Shown piece by piece: positions 46,162 to 58,290 of a stretch of 64,000 nucleotides of DNA. The stretch comes from Phlebopus portentosus (lineage: Eukaryota > Basidiomycota > Agaricomycetes > Boletales > Boletinellaceae). The position numbers and the translations under genes were made by a program. Within the stretch, counting starts at the first letter, position 1; the number at the start of each line of letters is the position of its first letter. The notes beneath the pieces were generated by a model. That model saw only the letters and a list, made by a program, of their open reading frames with translations. It searched no databases and was not told where the DNA came from. The stretch spans positions 584,753 through 648,752 of the forward strand of contig JAYXKI010000019.1 in NCBI GenBank assembly GCA_037892935.1, in the 5' to 3' direction.

Positions 46162-49100
46162 ATGAGCAGCGGCGCTCGTCTTGGTCCAACCCGCGAATTT
46201 AGACCGACGCGAACAACGAGGGCAACTGCCGCGTCGGATTCTGCGTCTGGAACGGGCACAGCGACTGGTACGAATCCGCGAACAGCTCAAACGCGTGCCC
46301 GTACGTCCTCTAGACCACCCTCGACTGTCGGCGCAGCCGTAACGATTGGTCGCGCCGGTACCGCTTCTGCTGCTTCAAGACCTGGCTCCGCACTATTCTC
46401 TTTGGGTGCATCTCGTACTACAACTGCCTTCGATCCCTCGAGTCGAGCTAGCGCTCCAAGCGCCTCGAGCACAACGGCAGGCGGCCTCAAGCGCAAGACA
46501 CGCGCAGCGAGCGGCGAAAACGAGAATGAGAAAGGTGAGCTAGATCTCAGCACCTGAACCTCCTCCCTTTTTATCAGCCTGCTTTGCTTAGAGCCCGCCA
46601 TTGCGAAGCGTCCGGCACTCAGCGGTACCTTCTCCGCGCAATTAGCACAATCGTCGGTCGACCGGCAACTTCTTGTGTTGCGGACTCAAGTCGCAGATCT
46701 GGAGAATTCCGTATCTGACAAGCAAAGAGATATTATCAGATTGGAAGGAGACCTTCGCTTGCTTGCCGGTCGGGAAGAGGAGGAAAGGGAAGCGCGAAGA
46801 CAGGCAGAGCAAGAACTAGCGGCAAAGACTGTGTGTTCCATTCTCAATGCATTATATTCTCGTTCTCGAACTCATGTGATGTCTATCAGACGAAATACGA
46901 GGCAGAACTGTCTGCATTGAAAAGGAAACTCGTGGATCTCGAGGCAGACCACGACGACCTCAGTGATGCCTACTCAAATCTATCACATAGTACGACATCG
47001 CAAATAAACACCCTTGAACTCGACGTCTCGACTCGCGACGATAGGATTGCTCTACTAGAGTCACAATTGAAAGATGTGGAGGCAAGAGTGCGAAAGGAGC
47101 AGGAACGGGCAAGAGAGCTTGAGGAGGCGCTTCAGCTAATGCCAGAAGAGGGCTCTGGAGGCGAAAGCATACAGGAGAATGACAGCGAGCAGGAGCAGGA
47201 GGGTGGGGGTGGCGATGGTGGTGTTCATCCAGACGATGATCGGGACAAGGTCGAAAATACGAGCATGAGAATCGAGTTCAAGGAACCACAAGCAAGCATT
47301 GACGAATCGTCATCAGTAGAGGTCGAGGATGAGACTCAGATAGAAGAGATCGACGCGGACGCAGATGCGGATGCGGACGGAGAAGCCGAACCAGATGAAG
47401 TATCTATGCTCGTGGATACCACGGAAGAGGACGACATGACGCCAACACGAGACATTGAATTATCAAGCAACCGGTCTGGTTCAGCGACGGGGCCAAATAC
47501 ATTCTACGAAGGCAGGCCCGAGACTTCCATGTCAGAGAATCGCTCGTCTACACTGCATCGCATCGTCTCTTCACCTTTCGTTCGCTCTGTAGATAAATCT
47601 ACTGCTGCGCGTTCTCGTTCCACAAGTGCGGCTTCCTCTGCTGTTGGGTCCGAAGTATCAAAGGCCATGAGCATCTCGTTCGACGGACCGAACTTACAAG
47701 GCATATTGTGTTCCCCGGAGACACCAACATCTATTACATCTAACTCGCATCTCGATCCGCTTTTACGCGTGCGTAGGCAACTTGGCCTCGCTTCGCCTGG
47801 TCGGCGCCGTTCTTCCCTGGGAGTATCTCGTGACAGAGAAAAGGACAACGAGATCATTCGCGCGGAGCTTGCTCGTCAGACTTCGCACATTGCACAGCTG
47901 GAATCAATTAATGCACGGCTCATGAGCGACGTAGCACGTCTCAAGGCGCGGGCAGAGGGTACGGAAGTGTTACGTGAGGAGAAAAGAGAGCTTGAACGGC
48001 GAGTTGAAGGGATGGAGGCACTGCGCGCGCGTGTTGCGGAACTGGAGACGGCTGCTGATGAATTTGCTCAACGCGAGAAGGAGTGGCGGGCTCGACTAGC
48101 AGCATATCAACAGGCCGGTGATGAGAACAGTTCCCCAGATAAAACGCCTGTCAGCGTGACGCAACAGCTCACCGCTCTGCGGAAAGTTCATACTGCGCTT
48201 ATGGACGATCATGGGGAACTAAAAGCGGCGCTTCGAGCAAAGGAAGTGGAACTTACCAGTGCTCGCGAAGAGGCGGAAAATACTGCTCGGGAATTGAAAC
48301 GCCTTTCCGGGGATGTAGACCAACTTCAGGGTGCTCTTGCGCGAAAAGAACGGGAACGCGTGTTGTTGGAAAGGGACGCGACTTTCTTACGATCACTAAT
48401 CTCAAGCTATAAGAACGAGGAAGTTGCAGACAACTCGATTGATGGAGGCGAGCAGTCCGACGGAACGGAGAAACTGGAACAGCGGATTGCCCAGCTTGAA
48501 TCGCTCCTCGTGGAGTATAAATTCACAATACAGTCTCTTGAGCAAGAGCTCAATCAACTGCGGCATTCAGGAGGAAACATGACTAGCATCTCACAAGAGC
48601 AAAAGGATCAACTGCTGAGCAATGCTGCTGTGTTGGAAGAAGGTGCGTCTCCATTGTTATTGTGATTACGTTTCTTACTCACTTCCAATTTGTTCTAGCC
48701 CTGAAGAATTCACAGGCAGAGTTGAAGAATCAGACAGACCGCGTCGAGGAGCTCGAACAACAACTATTCGATCTAGGTGGTGAAATGGGCGCGGGTCGCC
48801 ATATTCCGCCTGCGACACGTGTACTTAGTCTGCGGCAAAATCCAGCTCAAGAGTGGGCGGACACGCGCCAACAAACGCTTGACAGACTTAAAGCAGAGAA
48901 CGAAGCTCTGCTTTCGCGGCTTAAGGATCTTGAAGACCATGGTATTTCCGCCAATCCATCTGCATCGGAAACGGATAAGGAGAAGGCCCGGTTCGTTCCT
49001 CGTGAGAGCTGGGAGGTGCTGAAGAAGGAAACGGAAAAGCAAGCAGCTGCGCTTGTCCAGTCGGAAAAGCGGCGCTTGCGGCTGCAGGAAGTATTCACAG

Positions 49101-49420
49101 CGAAGAGCAAAGAATTCCGCGAGGCGATTGAGTCGATTCTCGGCGTGAAGCTCGCGTTCTATCCGAATGGTCAAGTGCGCCTTACGAGCATATACGATCT
49201 CAATGCGACCTACGTATTCCAACCTTCTAAGGGCAGCTCGGAAGACGCGGGTATGAAGATGCAGCTTGTTGCGAAGGGCGATAGATGCCCGGAAGAACTA
49301 GAAGGTCTGATGAAAATATGGATACATGACGAGATGTGTATACCGTGTTTCATGTCGAGCATCACGCTGGAATGTTTTGACAAGTGGAAGATGGAACAGA
49401 GAGCGGCAGGACTCGCGTAA
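46162..49420 (+). CDS. MAD1: MAD1 spindle-assembly checkpoint protein
   Basis: Recruits Mad2 to unattached kinetochores and binds nuclear pores in interphase. Four exons, 46162-46534, 46592-46830, 46890-48642 and 48699-49420 (introns 56-59 nt), give 1,028 residues in one frame. A basic, Ser/Thr-rich N-terminus of about 130 residues (GLKRKTRAAS) precedes long coiled coils with heptad leucines and a central acidic disordered part (about residues 280-360). The C-terminal domain is diagnostic: RLQEVFTAKSKEFREAIESI, LGVKLAFYPNGQVRLTSIYD and a final globular head FMSSITLECFDKWKMEQ. Intact. Confidence 0.9.
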
Positions 49421-49640
49421 CATCATCTACTACTATCGTCGCATTTATTTTCTCTCGCTTGGTATTCGTACGGATAGAGAGCTGTCTTATTTTGTATCAC
49501 GTATGACGTTTGCTATTGTAGAATCTTGCCGGATTAATAGGCATCGGTACTACTGACTTTTTTTTCTTTCTGATGCGCCACATTGCCTTCATTTCTGCCT
49601 GATGGAACAAGTATGAACAGATCCTCCGGGAACGCGGTGA

Positions 49641-49665
49641 ATGCATTATAACAATTTCAACTGTA
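49641..49665 (-). repeat. Solo terminus of a pogo-type element
   Basis: ATGCATTATAACAATTTCAA followed by CTGTA is nearly identical to the right end of the transposon at 24806-27557, with a TA after it. No partner end was found nearby. Confidence 0.6.
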
Positions 49666-49701
49666 ACGTAAAGGAGAACAGATAGCCGCAAAAAGACGTA
49701 G

Positions 49702-50025
49702 TTACTTTTCCACTCCTACTTCTTCCAGCAATTTCGAAAAGAGATGACAATCATGTTCCTTCATCATCAAGCTACCGCGTGCCACGCCATCGGCCCACGC
49801 GATGCTATCAAAGTCATTCAGTGTCGGAGGATAACGCGCCTCGCTGTGTTTTCCACACCAGTCGAAATCAACGACATATCCTCTTCCATCCTTAACTAGG
49901 AGATTTGGCATTCGATAATCTCCATGCACAATACCCTGCTGGTGAAGCAACTTGAGTGCCCTTTTGAAATTCTTGTACGCACTCATCGCAAAAATGTCAA
50001 TGTTCTTGTATTCGCTTATAAGCAC
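49702..50025 (-). pseudogene. Kinase C-lobe fragment (same type as the 7.5-kb kinase)
   Basis: Codes FKRALKLLHQQGIVHGDYRM, the catalytic loop HGDYRMPN, and VDFDWCGKH with RYPPTLNDFD, matching the end of Crinkler-like gene 1 (GDVR..N, DFDWVGKH..RYPASWN). It ends in a short conserved tail HDCHLFSKLLEEVG. The N-terminal lobe, header and middle domain are missing upstream, so it is a truncated relic or the last exon of a lost gene. Confidence 0.75.
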
Positions 50026-50531
50026 ATAAAATCGCCAGAATAGCCGAAATAAGCAAAAGCGTATAAAGTGGTCTCCTCAGTTTAAAAGTGAGTTGCAAGA
50101 TAGTACAAGCCGGTCAGAAGAAGTCGGGCTTTTGACAAGCTGTGTGAAGGTTTGAAAGTCTGCCCAAAATGTATATCGGTCTCTTCATTTTATATAATGT
50201 TAGAATAACTGCCAAGTATGCAAGGAATTCATTTTGGTATATGACTGTCCAAGAAGTGTTTATGCTTGCAATTCTGTTCAACCGATGCAATTATCATAAT
50301 ACCATTATAGTTCTGTAATTGCTCTGTGCTAATATACATAGGCTAGTTGATCTCAAAAAGGTCAGCTGTCCCAATAAGCGTCGCTGCTCCGTTGTTACTA
50401 CTGCTATCTTCAGAATTGAGGTGCAGGACGAGGGACTTGTCGTGTATCTGCCTCACGCATCGGAGGGTTCGGATGATGTTGTTGATGAGGACGAGGAGTG
50501 ACTTTGGTTGAGATTGATACGGTTAATGGTA
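50026..50531. other. AT-rich spacer
   Basis: Between kinase fragment and SPT7 relic. A plus-strand frame (50319-50501) ends in an acidic run and is not recognised. Confidence 0.35.
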
Positions 50532-51905
50532 TTAGCATTCGGAAGGCTGCTTCTTCTTTTTCTTTCGTCTAGGTTTGGGCGATAAGGGTTGGGATGTAGG
50601 AAGAGGTTCGATTGTGGCTGAGGACGGGTAAGTTGAAGTCGGAAGTGCGTTGGCCATGAGTGTTGATGAAGTTGACACTTCCCACCATAAATCGATGGGA
50701 TCTACGACAGCGTTGAGGGTTCGTAATCGTGTTCTAGCCTTCTTCCTGGGCCGGACATCACCATTAACAGCCAACTTCCTCTTATCACCTACCTCTCCAT
50801 TCACAGGTTCCATAGCAAACTCATCATCCTCTTCCGATTCGCTGCTACCGCTACCGGAGACGATGATCTAACGAAGCTTGTCTGCGATCGGTAACCGGGA
50901 TGGACCCGCGAGTTTCTCAGGCTCGAGCTTGACTTCGACGGAGGCGGAGAGTTCTCGGTCGAGCGCAGACCAGGCCGCCATGCCTTCCACGGTACGCACG
51001 AAGGCCGGTTGCTCTCCAAAGGTCAGATCGCGCCGAGTGGCAGGGGGTGAAGGTGGGGCGATAGACATCGTTTGGGATGGGGGAGCAGACTTCTTGATGA
51101 CAATAGGCATCTTCGGGACGGGTGTCGTAGCAGCGCTGTGCTTGCGCGAGTGGCCCGAGTGACCGTTGACCATAACGCTATTTAGCATATCCGTGGATGT
51201 GTAGCATCGATGGGGGACGGGACGGGGGGGTCGAGGCGGTCCCGGCGGTCTGTGATGTTCTTGAGAAGTCTGTTGGCCTTCTGATACAGCCGCTTCGCAC
51301 ACTGATGGAGGGAGTGGTTGTCGCCTGTGTTGTAGACAAAGCAGTTTGACCAGATGAGATCGAGGTCGTCTTGAAATTCTGCTTTAGACTTGTCTTGCTT
51401 CTGCTTGACCTTGCGGAGGCATTGTTTGGAGGTCCATAGGCTCTTTGATTACTGGGAGAAGATATTAGCCACGGCGAGAGCAAGAGATGAACGATGTACT
51501 CTCGTAATAGTCTGGATCGTCCGTCTTTGAGACTGGTTTGAGAAATGCCTCCGCGTCGTGATTGTCCTGAAAGGTCATTCGGTCAGTGACTCAGTCAGTC
51601 ATACATTCAATGAACAAGTCGTGAGAGCACGCCACAAGCGTGTCTGATATGCACGATGGTGACCGTCCTAAGCTCGAGCATAACACCCTAGAAGCTTGAA
51701 GCTTTCGGTCGTCGTTCTAGAGCACATTGAGCATCAAAGCAAGGAGTTGAGACGGGCCAGAGTGAACATAACATACTCTTCTATCCTTTAAAGCTGAGAG
51801 AAGACGCTTCAGGTCGTTGTCGTGAACGTTGATACAGTGGAGTGAAGGACATGGGCAGTGGGACAGATGGTTGAGGAGGGTGGAAGAAAGACGACGACGC
51901 GACAA
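50532..51905 (-). pseudogene. SPT7-like bromodomain protein (SAGA complex) relic
   Basis: From the N-terminal side: NDLKRLLSALKDRR, then DNHDAEAFLKPVSKTDDPDYY, PMDLQTM, and the bromodomain end EFQDDLDLIWSNCFVYNTGD, HQCAKRLYQKANRLLKNITD. A histone-regulator-like linker (LTFGEQPAFVRTVEGMAAW) and acidic tract SGSGSSESEEDDEFA follow, then a basic tail. This layout fits SPT7, the bromodomain subunit of SAGA. Two lesions: an extra C after LQTM shifts frame inside the bromodomain (around 51410), and TAG after DKLR (complement near 50868) cuts the acidic linker. The large C-terminal part of SPT7 is absent. Confidence 0.65.
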
Positions 51906-53554
51906 CTTAAGGAAGAGTTATTACAATGACGTCACACGTGACCGCATAGACTCACCTCGAGAAACCTCACACAATTTTGTTTGTTTGAGCTTGATGCCTC
52001 TTCTACGTAAGAATTAGGAAGTTTTTGATCTAATTTGATGAGTACTGGTGGGGTGAGTCAGACAGTGATAAATACAGTGAAGGCAATAATGCATAAATGT
52101 GGTAATAGTAGTACCATTGATGAGAAGAGATTATTGAAAATGCATATACACACTGGCATGTATAAGTACCATAATCTCAAGGACATGCTTCAATATCATT
52201 ATCAGCTTCACATCATTAAGGTAATTGCATTACTTGTGCAGTCCAATTATTGCAGTCCAATTGTTAAACTTAGAAGTAGCTGTGATACAAATGCAAACCT
52301 ATGGGAATTGTTTGCTTGGTATATATAAAACTACTATACTTATAATGAAACACAAGTTTTTGGATGGTATTTGAGCAATACAGATGCACTGTGACTGAAA
52401 TATAAGTGTATAGTCACAATACTTGTCCAAGTAGATAGCAATAAAAAGCACTACTGTCATCTTATTTATGCACACAATAGTTGTGCTTTTCAGATTGCTT
52501 TCATTTGGCATGTATTCAACCAAAAAGCTTGTACTCGGCTTGTATACCACTAGATGTCCGGTAATACTCATATACACCAACTAAAATGTATCTTCTAGCT
52601 TATATAATATGCAATCCCTATAAATGCAATATGACTTTTTTGCGATGCTAGCAGGAAGTAACCAGTTTCTCCCTTTAAATCTTGCACGGTCTCACTATTG
52701 ATATACCATCTGTAAGTCATACCTTAGGGTACCTAACTAGGCCACATCTTGTATACATAAGACCCGGACTAGTTATGGCCTTTCATAAGCAGACCCTTGT
52801 ACTATGAAAATGACTGCAAAATGAGCTGATTTAGACTATGAAAATTGATGTGCCTTGTGATCTATCTTAATATATAAAACAATACCCCAATTTCTACACA
52901 GCCACAGCTGACTAAATTTGGACCTTGAATTTGAGTGCTTCTTTTCTCGTTTCCCACATGATGCTAAGGTGATTCCTCTAGATTGGGGAGTTTGATCAAC
53001 TGTAATCTGCGAGACGATCAGCAAAATCACGTGACCTTCATGCGCTCATCCTCCTCCCTCCTCTCTTACTGCACCTGTTCATCAGTGCATATTAATTCAA
53101 TTCTTGCCAAAAAAAATTAGAAAAAAATTAGGAGAGTTTCCAGTATATATATATGTAGGTATTTTATAGTATTTATGCATGAAAAAGTCCTTGGACATAT
53201 TATTTGCTTCACTTTGCTGCAATTTCTTTGCTGATTTGAGATCTGCCTTCACACTACTTCATCAACACATATTAATTCAATTCTTGCAGCAAAAAAATCA
53301 GAAAGAAAGCAGCGAAACCTAGGGAATGCATACATTACACAGATGTGCTTATCAGCCAAAGCTGTATTCAACTCTTGCAAAAAATTAGGAAAACTTTGGA
53401 AATGTATGCGATGAACAAATGTGTTCAGCATCCAAAAATTATGTTCCTTCTTGCACAACTTAATTTTGTATATTGAATAATGATCATTATAAAGGTTTCT
53501 GCCATATATGAACAGACCAAATGAGTTCTCAAAAAGTAGAGTCCCTCTTATTTT
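51906..53554. other. AT-rich non-coding region with short repeats
   Basis: No protein family recognised. Two similar stretches, CATATTAATTCAATTCTTGC, occur at about 53087 and 53267, a local tandem-like duplication. Confidence 0.4.
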
Positions 53555-53798
53555 CTTATAGCTAGCTGCAAAATTGTTGGCAATCATATGATTTCGCCAC
53601 TTTTCATGTTACAAGTGCCTCAAAATACAGATAAAATTATATCTCACCCAAAACTCAATAGTTTCACATCATCTAAGTTGCTAAATTCATATTTTCAAAA
53701 GGGCTTTTGTTTAGAAACAATAATTGAAAAAATAGAGCAAAAAATGACCCTAAAATAGTGAAAATATTGTTTTTTGCCTCTTCTTTGCTATTAGAGGT
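53555..53798 (-). repeat. Truncated arm of the palindromic element family
   Basis: Reads AGCTAGCTGCAAAATTGTTG inward and matches the left arms of E2 and E3 for about 240 bp. It breaks off at TTCTTTGCT, directly against the 1.55-kb repeat. Together with 32260-32816 this shows the same repeat inserted into two copies of the palindromic family. Confidence 0.8.
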
Positions 53799-55344
53799 GT
53801 AGATCTGGAGTTACACCAGTTTTGATCATTTTGCCTAAGCAGCAGTATGTTGTACAGAGGTGATCTATCTACCCACGTTTAGCTGTATCACGTGGTCCCC
53901 TTACCATCCTTCCTAGTTGCAGTCCTAGTTAGGGATGCTTTCAGAGACAAGGTAGAGTAAGAGCAGATTGGGATTTCCAAGAGGTGTAGTAGTACAAAGC
54001 ACACAGTGAGCCATGTTAGGACACTATCACCAGTGTGTTAAGAGGATCAAAAGATGGAGAAAAGAGGGCCTACTTCTAATACTATTTATGCTTTCTAGAT
54101 AATCCATTTTCCATCCTATTTCTTACTCATCTTCTCTCCACTTTACTCTACCTTGCTCCACTTCTCTCCGCCATTAGATCACTTCCTTCATCATTCTGCT
54201 CTACTAAGCACCACTTTGCTCTAACATGTCTCTACTATGACAGAATTCTGTGGAGTTGCTGACTGAGACAATAGAGGTACTGTTCCAGTATGGAAAGCTC
54301 CACTATCAGTGCTCTATTATGACGTTGATTCCATCACCAGGTGGGATTGTATTTCTTGGTGCAATGTAGGCAGCTTGATATGTGACTCTTCGCTGTTTAT
54401 CTTGTGGTCCAAAGGGTGTAAGCACAACTCGCATATCAGTATTGAGATGTCGGATTAGTGTAGAGTATAGTTCAATACATACCATAAACTGTATAAGTTC
54501 AGCTAGGGGATGCAGTTGTGTTTGAGTGACTAGCCATGCTTTGTCTGGAAGTCTAATGTTGTGAATGTATTGCTATATCCTTTGTTGGAGTACCAGTTGT
54601 AGTTGCTTGGTGTCTAAGTTCACGTTCCTTGGTAAATAAAGATTTGCTTATACTGTAGAGGCTGGACATGAGTTGTGCAGCTCTGGCTTATATCATCCTA
54701 GTATCCTCCAAGTTATTGGGTCTGCAGCTCGAAAGATTTGAGTTGTAACAAGGAGTTCTTCATGCCGCTTGGGTATTATAGGATTTGGTGGATTAGCATG
54801 TAATGCTTCTTGCATGTGACATTGGACTTCGATCTGGCAGTTACGTATTTTGCTTGTAGCATGACATACTACAAAGTATATCTCATAAAGGACCATATAC
54901 ACTCGGGCACAAGTCTGATAGTGCTGGAATGCCAGTGATGTCTCCATTGGGCTCAGATTAGCCTTTAGACTTTAGTCATTAGGCTTTGGTAGTTGTGTTC
55001 TAGACTTCTCAGGCTTCTAGTAGTTTTGATTGCTTCTTGACTTCTTTTGATTGGGTCAGATCAGAAGTTCAGTCAGCAGTGTTAAGGTGACAGTTGGCAG
55101 TAGTAAATCGGTAGTGGTAATTACTGGTCAGTGGTGTTAAGTAATCTGCGGGGTTATAAACTTGTAGCGTGCTTCTTAGGCACCCGTATATTGCCGTTGA
55201 TTCCTGTGACTATTGCCTTAGTTGCGTGAATAGTAGTTTGGCTCTAGTGACTGCTAGCCTGCTACTAGTCGCGTTTGGAATGCTGATCCTGTTGATCTGC
55301 CAATTGTGTTGATCTTGATGCGAGTTTTTGAGTGGATCCTTTCA
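53799..55344 (+). repeat. 1.55-kb dispersed repeat, copy 2
   Basis: Starts TGTAGATCTGGAGTTACACC and ends GTGGATCCTTTCA. Same orientation and full length as copy 1 at 30706-32259. Confidence 0.8.
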
Positions 55345-56085
55345 AATCTATACATATATGTAAGAAATTTATTGAACTCCAATATACAATTCAGGAATAC
55401 CTGTGCTTGGGTCAGTAGATATGGATTTAGGCAGGGACATTTTTATATAGCATAGTAGCAAATGTCTGAATTATCTGGACATGCAGGAGAGGGTCCTTAT
55501 TTTTGAGTGAACTCACAGTAGTCTGTGTCCAGACCATCCAGACAGCGGTGAGGGAAGGCAATGTAATTCTGCACCGGCTCTTACCTAGTTGTCTAGATTA
55601 TCCAGACACGTGCGAGAAGTCCTTGAATTGCCACTTTTAGAAAATCTACTGTTACCTTGTCACAAATCACACAGTACAAAGTTTCAATATACAAGCATAT
55701 ACAATCTACACATAATATGTAAGAAATTTGATGGACTCTAGTATATTATGCTGAGTTTTCAAATATATATTTTATCTTAGATTTAACAGCTTCGCAGTAG
55801 GTGTCTGGATGATCTTGCAGCTCGTCACAGAGGTTCCTAACACATCTGTGTAGTGCCATATATGAGCTAATGCAAACCTACAAAAAATGTTGTTTTAGTC
55901 CATAAAAGTTTCATTCACTACATATGTACTACAAAGTTTTAATATGCAAGCATATGAAATCCATACATAATATGTACTATGCCGAGTTTACAAATATACT
56001 TTTTATCTTAGATTTAACAGCTTCGTAGTAGGTGTCCGGATGATCCGGACAAGGGAGGAGGATCCTTTGAGTCACGTGACCTATA
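55345..56085. repeat. AT-rich region with an internal duplicated block
   Basis: TTAGATTTAACAGCTTCG and AGTAGGTGTC..GGATGATC occur twice, near 55780 and 56007. Several inverted CCGGAT/ATCCGG and CCAGAC words suggest a decayed inverted-repeat transposon. No gene seen. Confidence 0.5.
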
Positions 56086-58290
56086 GTGGCACGCGGCCGC
56101 TCAGCCAGTCTTTCTGTCGCCTCTTCTCTTCTCCAACTTGTCATCACCTCAGGTCAAAATCGATCGGTCCGATTAGCTGTCAGTGTTTATCTCAAGATCA
56201 CACTCAAGTGTAGATGGGAAGAGGTACTATGTTCTCGCTTAATTACATGTCTAAAAGTGCTGACAGGCACTAGGATGAACCAGTTATTCCCGACTCTGAA
56301 AAACACCCTCTGCGTACAGAACTTGTTCCCGCCATGATCTCTCTCGCGAGCCTGCTCGACAAAAGCCTTCGTGCACAAGTGGCGGAGACTGTTTCGATAA
56401 TCGCGGGATACAATTTTCCGGAACGACGGGAGGGTCTTGTCAAGGTATGTCCAAGTCAGTTATGGGTCGCATGCTTGAGCTAAGGAACTCGTGAACGCGC
56501 TGAATCCTGCACCGGATTCATACGCAATCGATCTCTCAGTTCTTGAAACTGTGCACTCTATATTTGGACGATGGCGGTCTGAGATGCGCATTAACGAGTT
56601 ATTCGCAGTCCTCAACTTCGTCCCGGCCCAGTTCGCAGAACCGTTCCTACAAGTTCTCCGTTACACCGCAGAGATGCTCCTCAACGGTCCATTACCTCCA
56701 TAGAAAGACGCGGAGACTGTTGCACAAGCAATGCTCGGTCCGGGGTCGCCTATGATGGCGTCGTAAGCCAATCCCTCCATTTTCTTAATACGGCTATCCG
56801 CTCTGGGAATGATCGAGGGATTTTCGAGAGCCGAGAGATTGTTGATGGCCTTGTTGAAGGCGTTGTCGTACCCAATGTGTCGCTGAGGACTCATGAAGTA
56901 GAGCAGTTTGAAGACGACCCTCTCGAATATGTGCGTCTCGATCTCTCATTTGCTAGTGCAAGTTCGGCTACGATTGCTGATGGTCTGACTGCAGAAGGAA
57001 CATCACGGTACCAAGCCGCTGCAGATGTTCTGCGTGCCCTTGTTGAGAGCAGATATACTGCAGCTCAGGTGAGGTGCTCTATTCTGTCGACCTACCTCTC
57101 TCAGTCTTTAACCATCTCGCAGCAAGGAGTGACGAGCACAAATGCTCTGGTTGACGTCGTAAACGTGTCCAGGACCTACAAGCCGATTCCAGCGCCGTGC
57201 ATCCGATCCTTCAAGTTGATTCGATTTGCTTCCTGTACTCTTTCCGAAACCAGGCATGTTTCCGTTCTTCCACTCCTCCTGCGCCATCTCGGTTCTTCAA
57301 ATTGCGCACAGTCATCAACTTCGTCCCGGCCCAGTTCACAGAACCGTTCCTACAAGTTCTCCGTTACACTGCAGGGATGCTCCTCGACAGTCCATTGTCT
57401 CCAAACGAAGACGCGGAGACTGTTGCACAAGTAATGTGCTTTCTAGAGTCGAGTCAGGTGGCTCCCCGGAGAAGATTGCGAAAATGACTACTTGATGAAA
57501 TGTGCGTGTGCGACTTTTGTCCCCCGGCTCTATCTGAACTACTCTGTGTAGGTGTCAAGCGTGTCATACTTGCTGCCCGTACGACGCCCGTCCCCACCTA
57601 TCAAAATCTTCCGCAACGTTTGATTGGCATTCTTGGTGCAATCGCGACGCCACGGCACCAAGCCGCTGCAGATGTTTTGCGTGCCCTTGTTGCAAGCGGA
57701 TATGAGGTCGTTACAACAGATATTGTTCTCAGAAGGATCGGATTAGGCTTACATGAGTACGCGTCCAACTCATGTAGAGTAGTTTGAAAACGACCCTCTC
57801 GGATATGTGCGTCTCGATCTCTCGTTTGCTAGTGCAAGCTCGGCTGCGATTGTTAGCGGTCTGAACTGCAGAAGGAACGACACGGCGCCAGCCGCAGCTG
57901 ATGTTCTGCATGCCCTTGTTGCAAGCAGATATCTGGAAGCGGGAAGACCGGAGTGTATCTTCTCACTGCTGTCACGACGCTTGGAGCTACCGCTCAGGTA
58001 AGGTGCTCTATTCTGTCGACCTGCCTCTCTCAGTCTTATATCATCTCGTAGCACGGAGTGACAAGCACAAATGCTCTGATTGACGTCGTAAACGTGTTCA
58101 GGACCTACAAGCCGATTCCGGCGCCGTGCATTCGATCCTTCGATTCGCTTCCTGTACTCTTTCTGGAACCAAGCAGGTTTATTATACTCCTCTTGACCTT
58201 TGAGGAGTCTCATCAATGGCATCATTGCAGCTCACAAAGGAACAGCTTGTTTCCGTTCTTCCACACCTCCTGCGCCATCTCGGTTCTTCC
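56086..58290 (+). pseudogene. Scrambled exportin CSE1 (XPO2) fragments
   Basis: CSE1 re-exports importin alpha from the nucleus. Pieces in order of occurrence: N-terminal SVYLKITLK and PERREGLVK, LETVHSIFGRWRSE..FLQVLRYTAEMLL (56090-56735), then a jump to VAYDGVVSQSL..EQFEDDPLEYVRLDLS (56740-57060), a jump to QGVTSTNALVDVV (57120-57300), back to NFVPAQFTEPFLQVLRYTAG (57305-57440), forward to VKRVILAARTTPVPTYQNLP (57450-57650), back to AAADVLRALVASGYE (57650-57770), back again to the VRLDLSF block (57780-58050) and GVTSTNALIDVV (58060-58280). Stops such as TAG at 56701 and frame changes occur. No complete gene can be read. Confidence 0.8.

Noticed and set aside
53799..55344. Complete LTR retrotransposon
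   Set aside because: TG..CA ends are present, but no target duplication, primer-binding site or internal pol could be found; kept only as a dispersed repeat.
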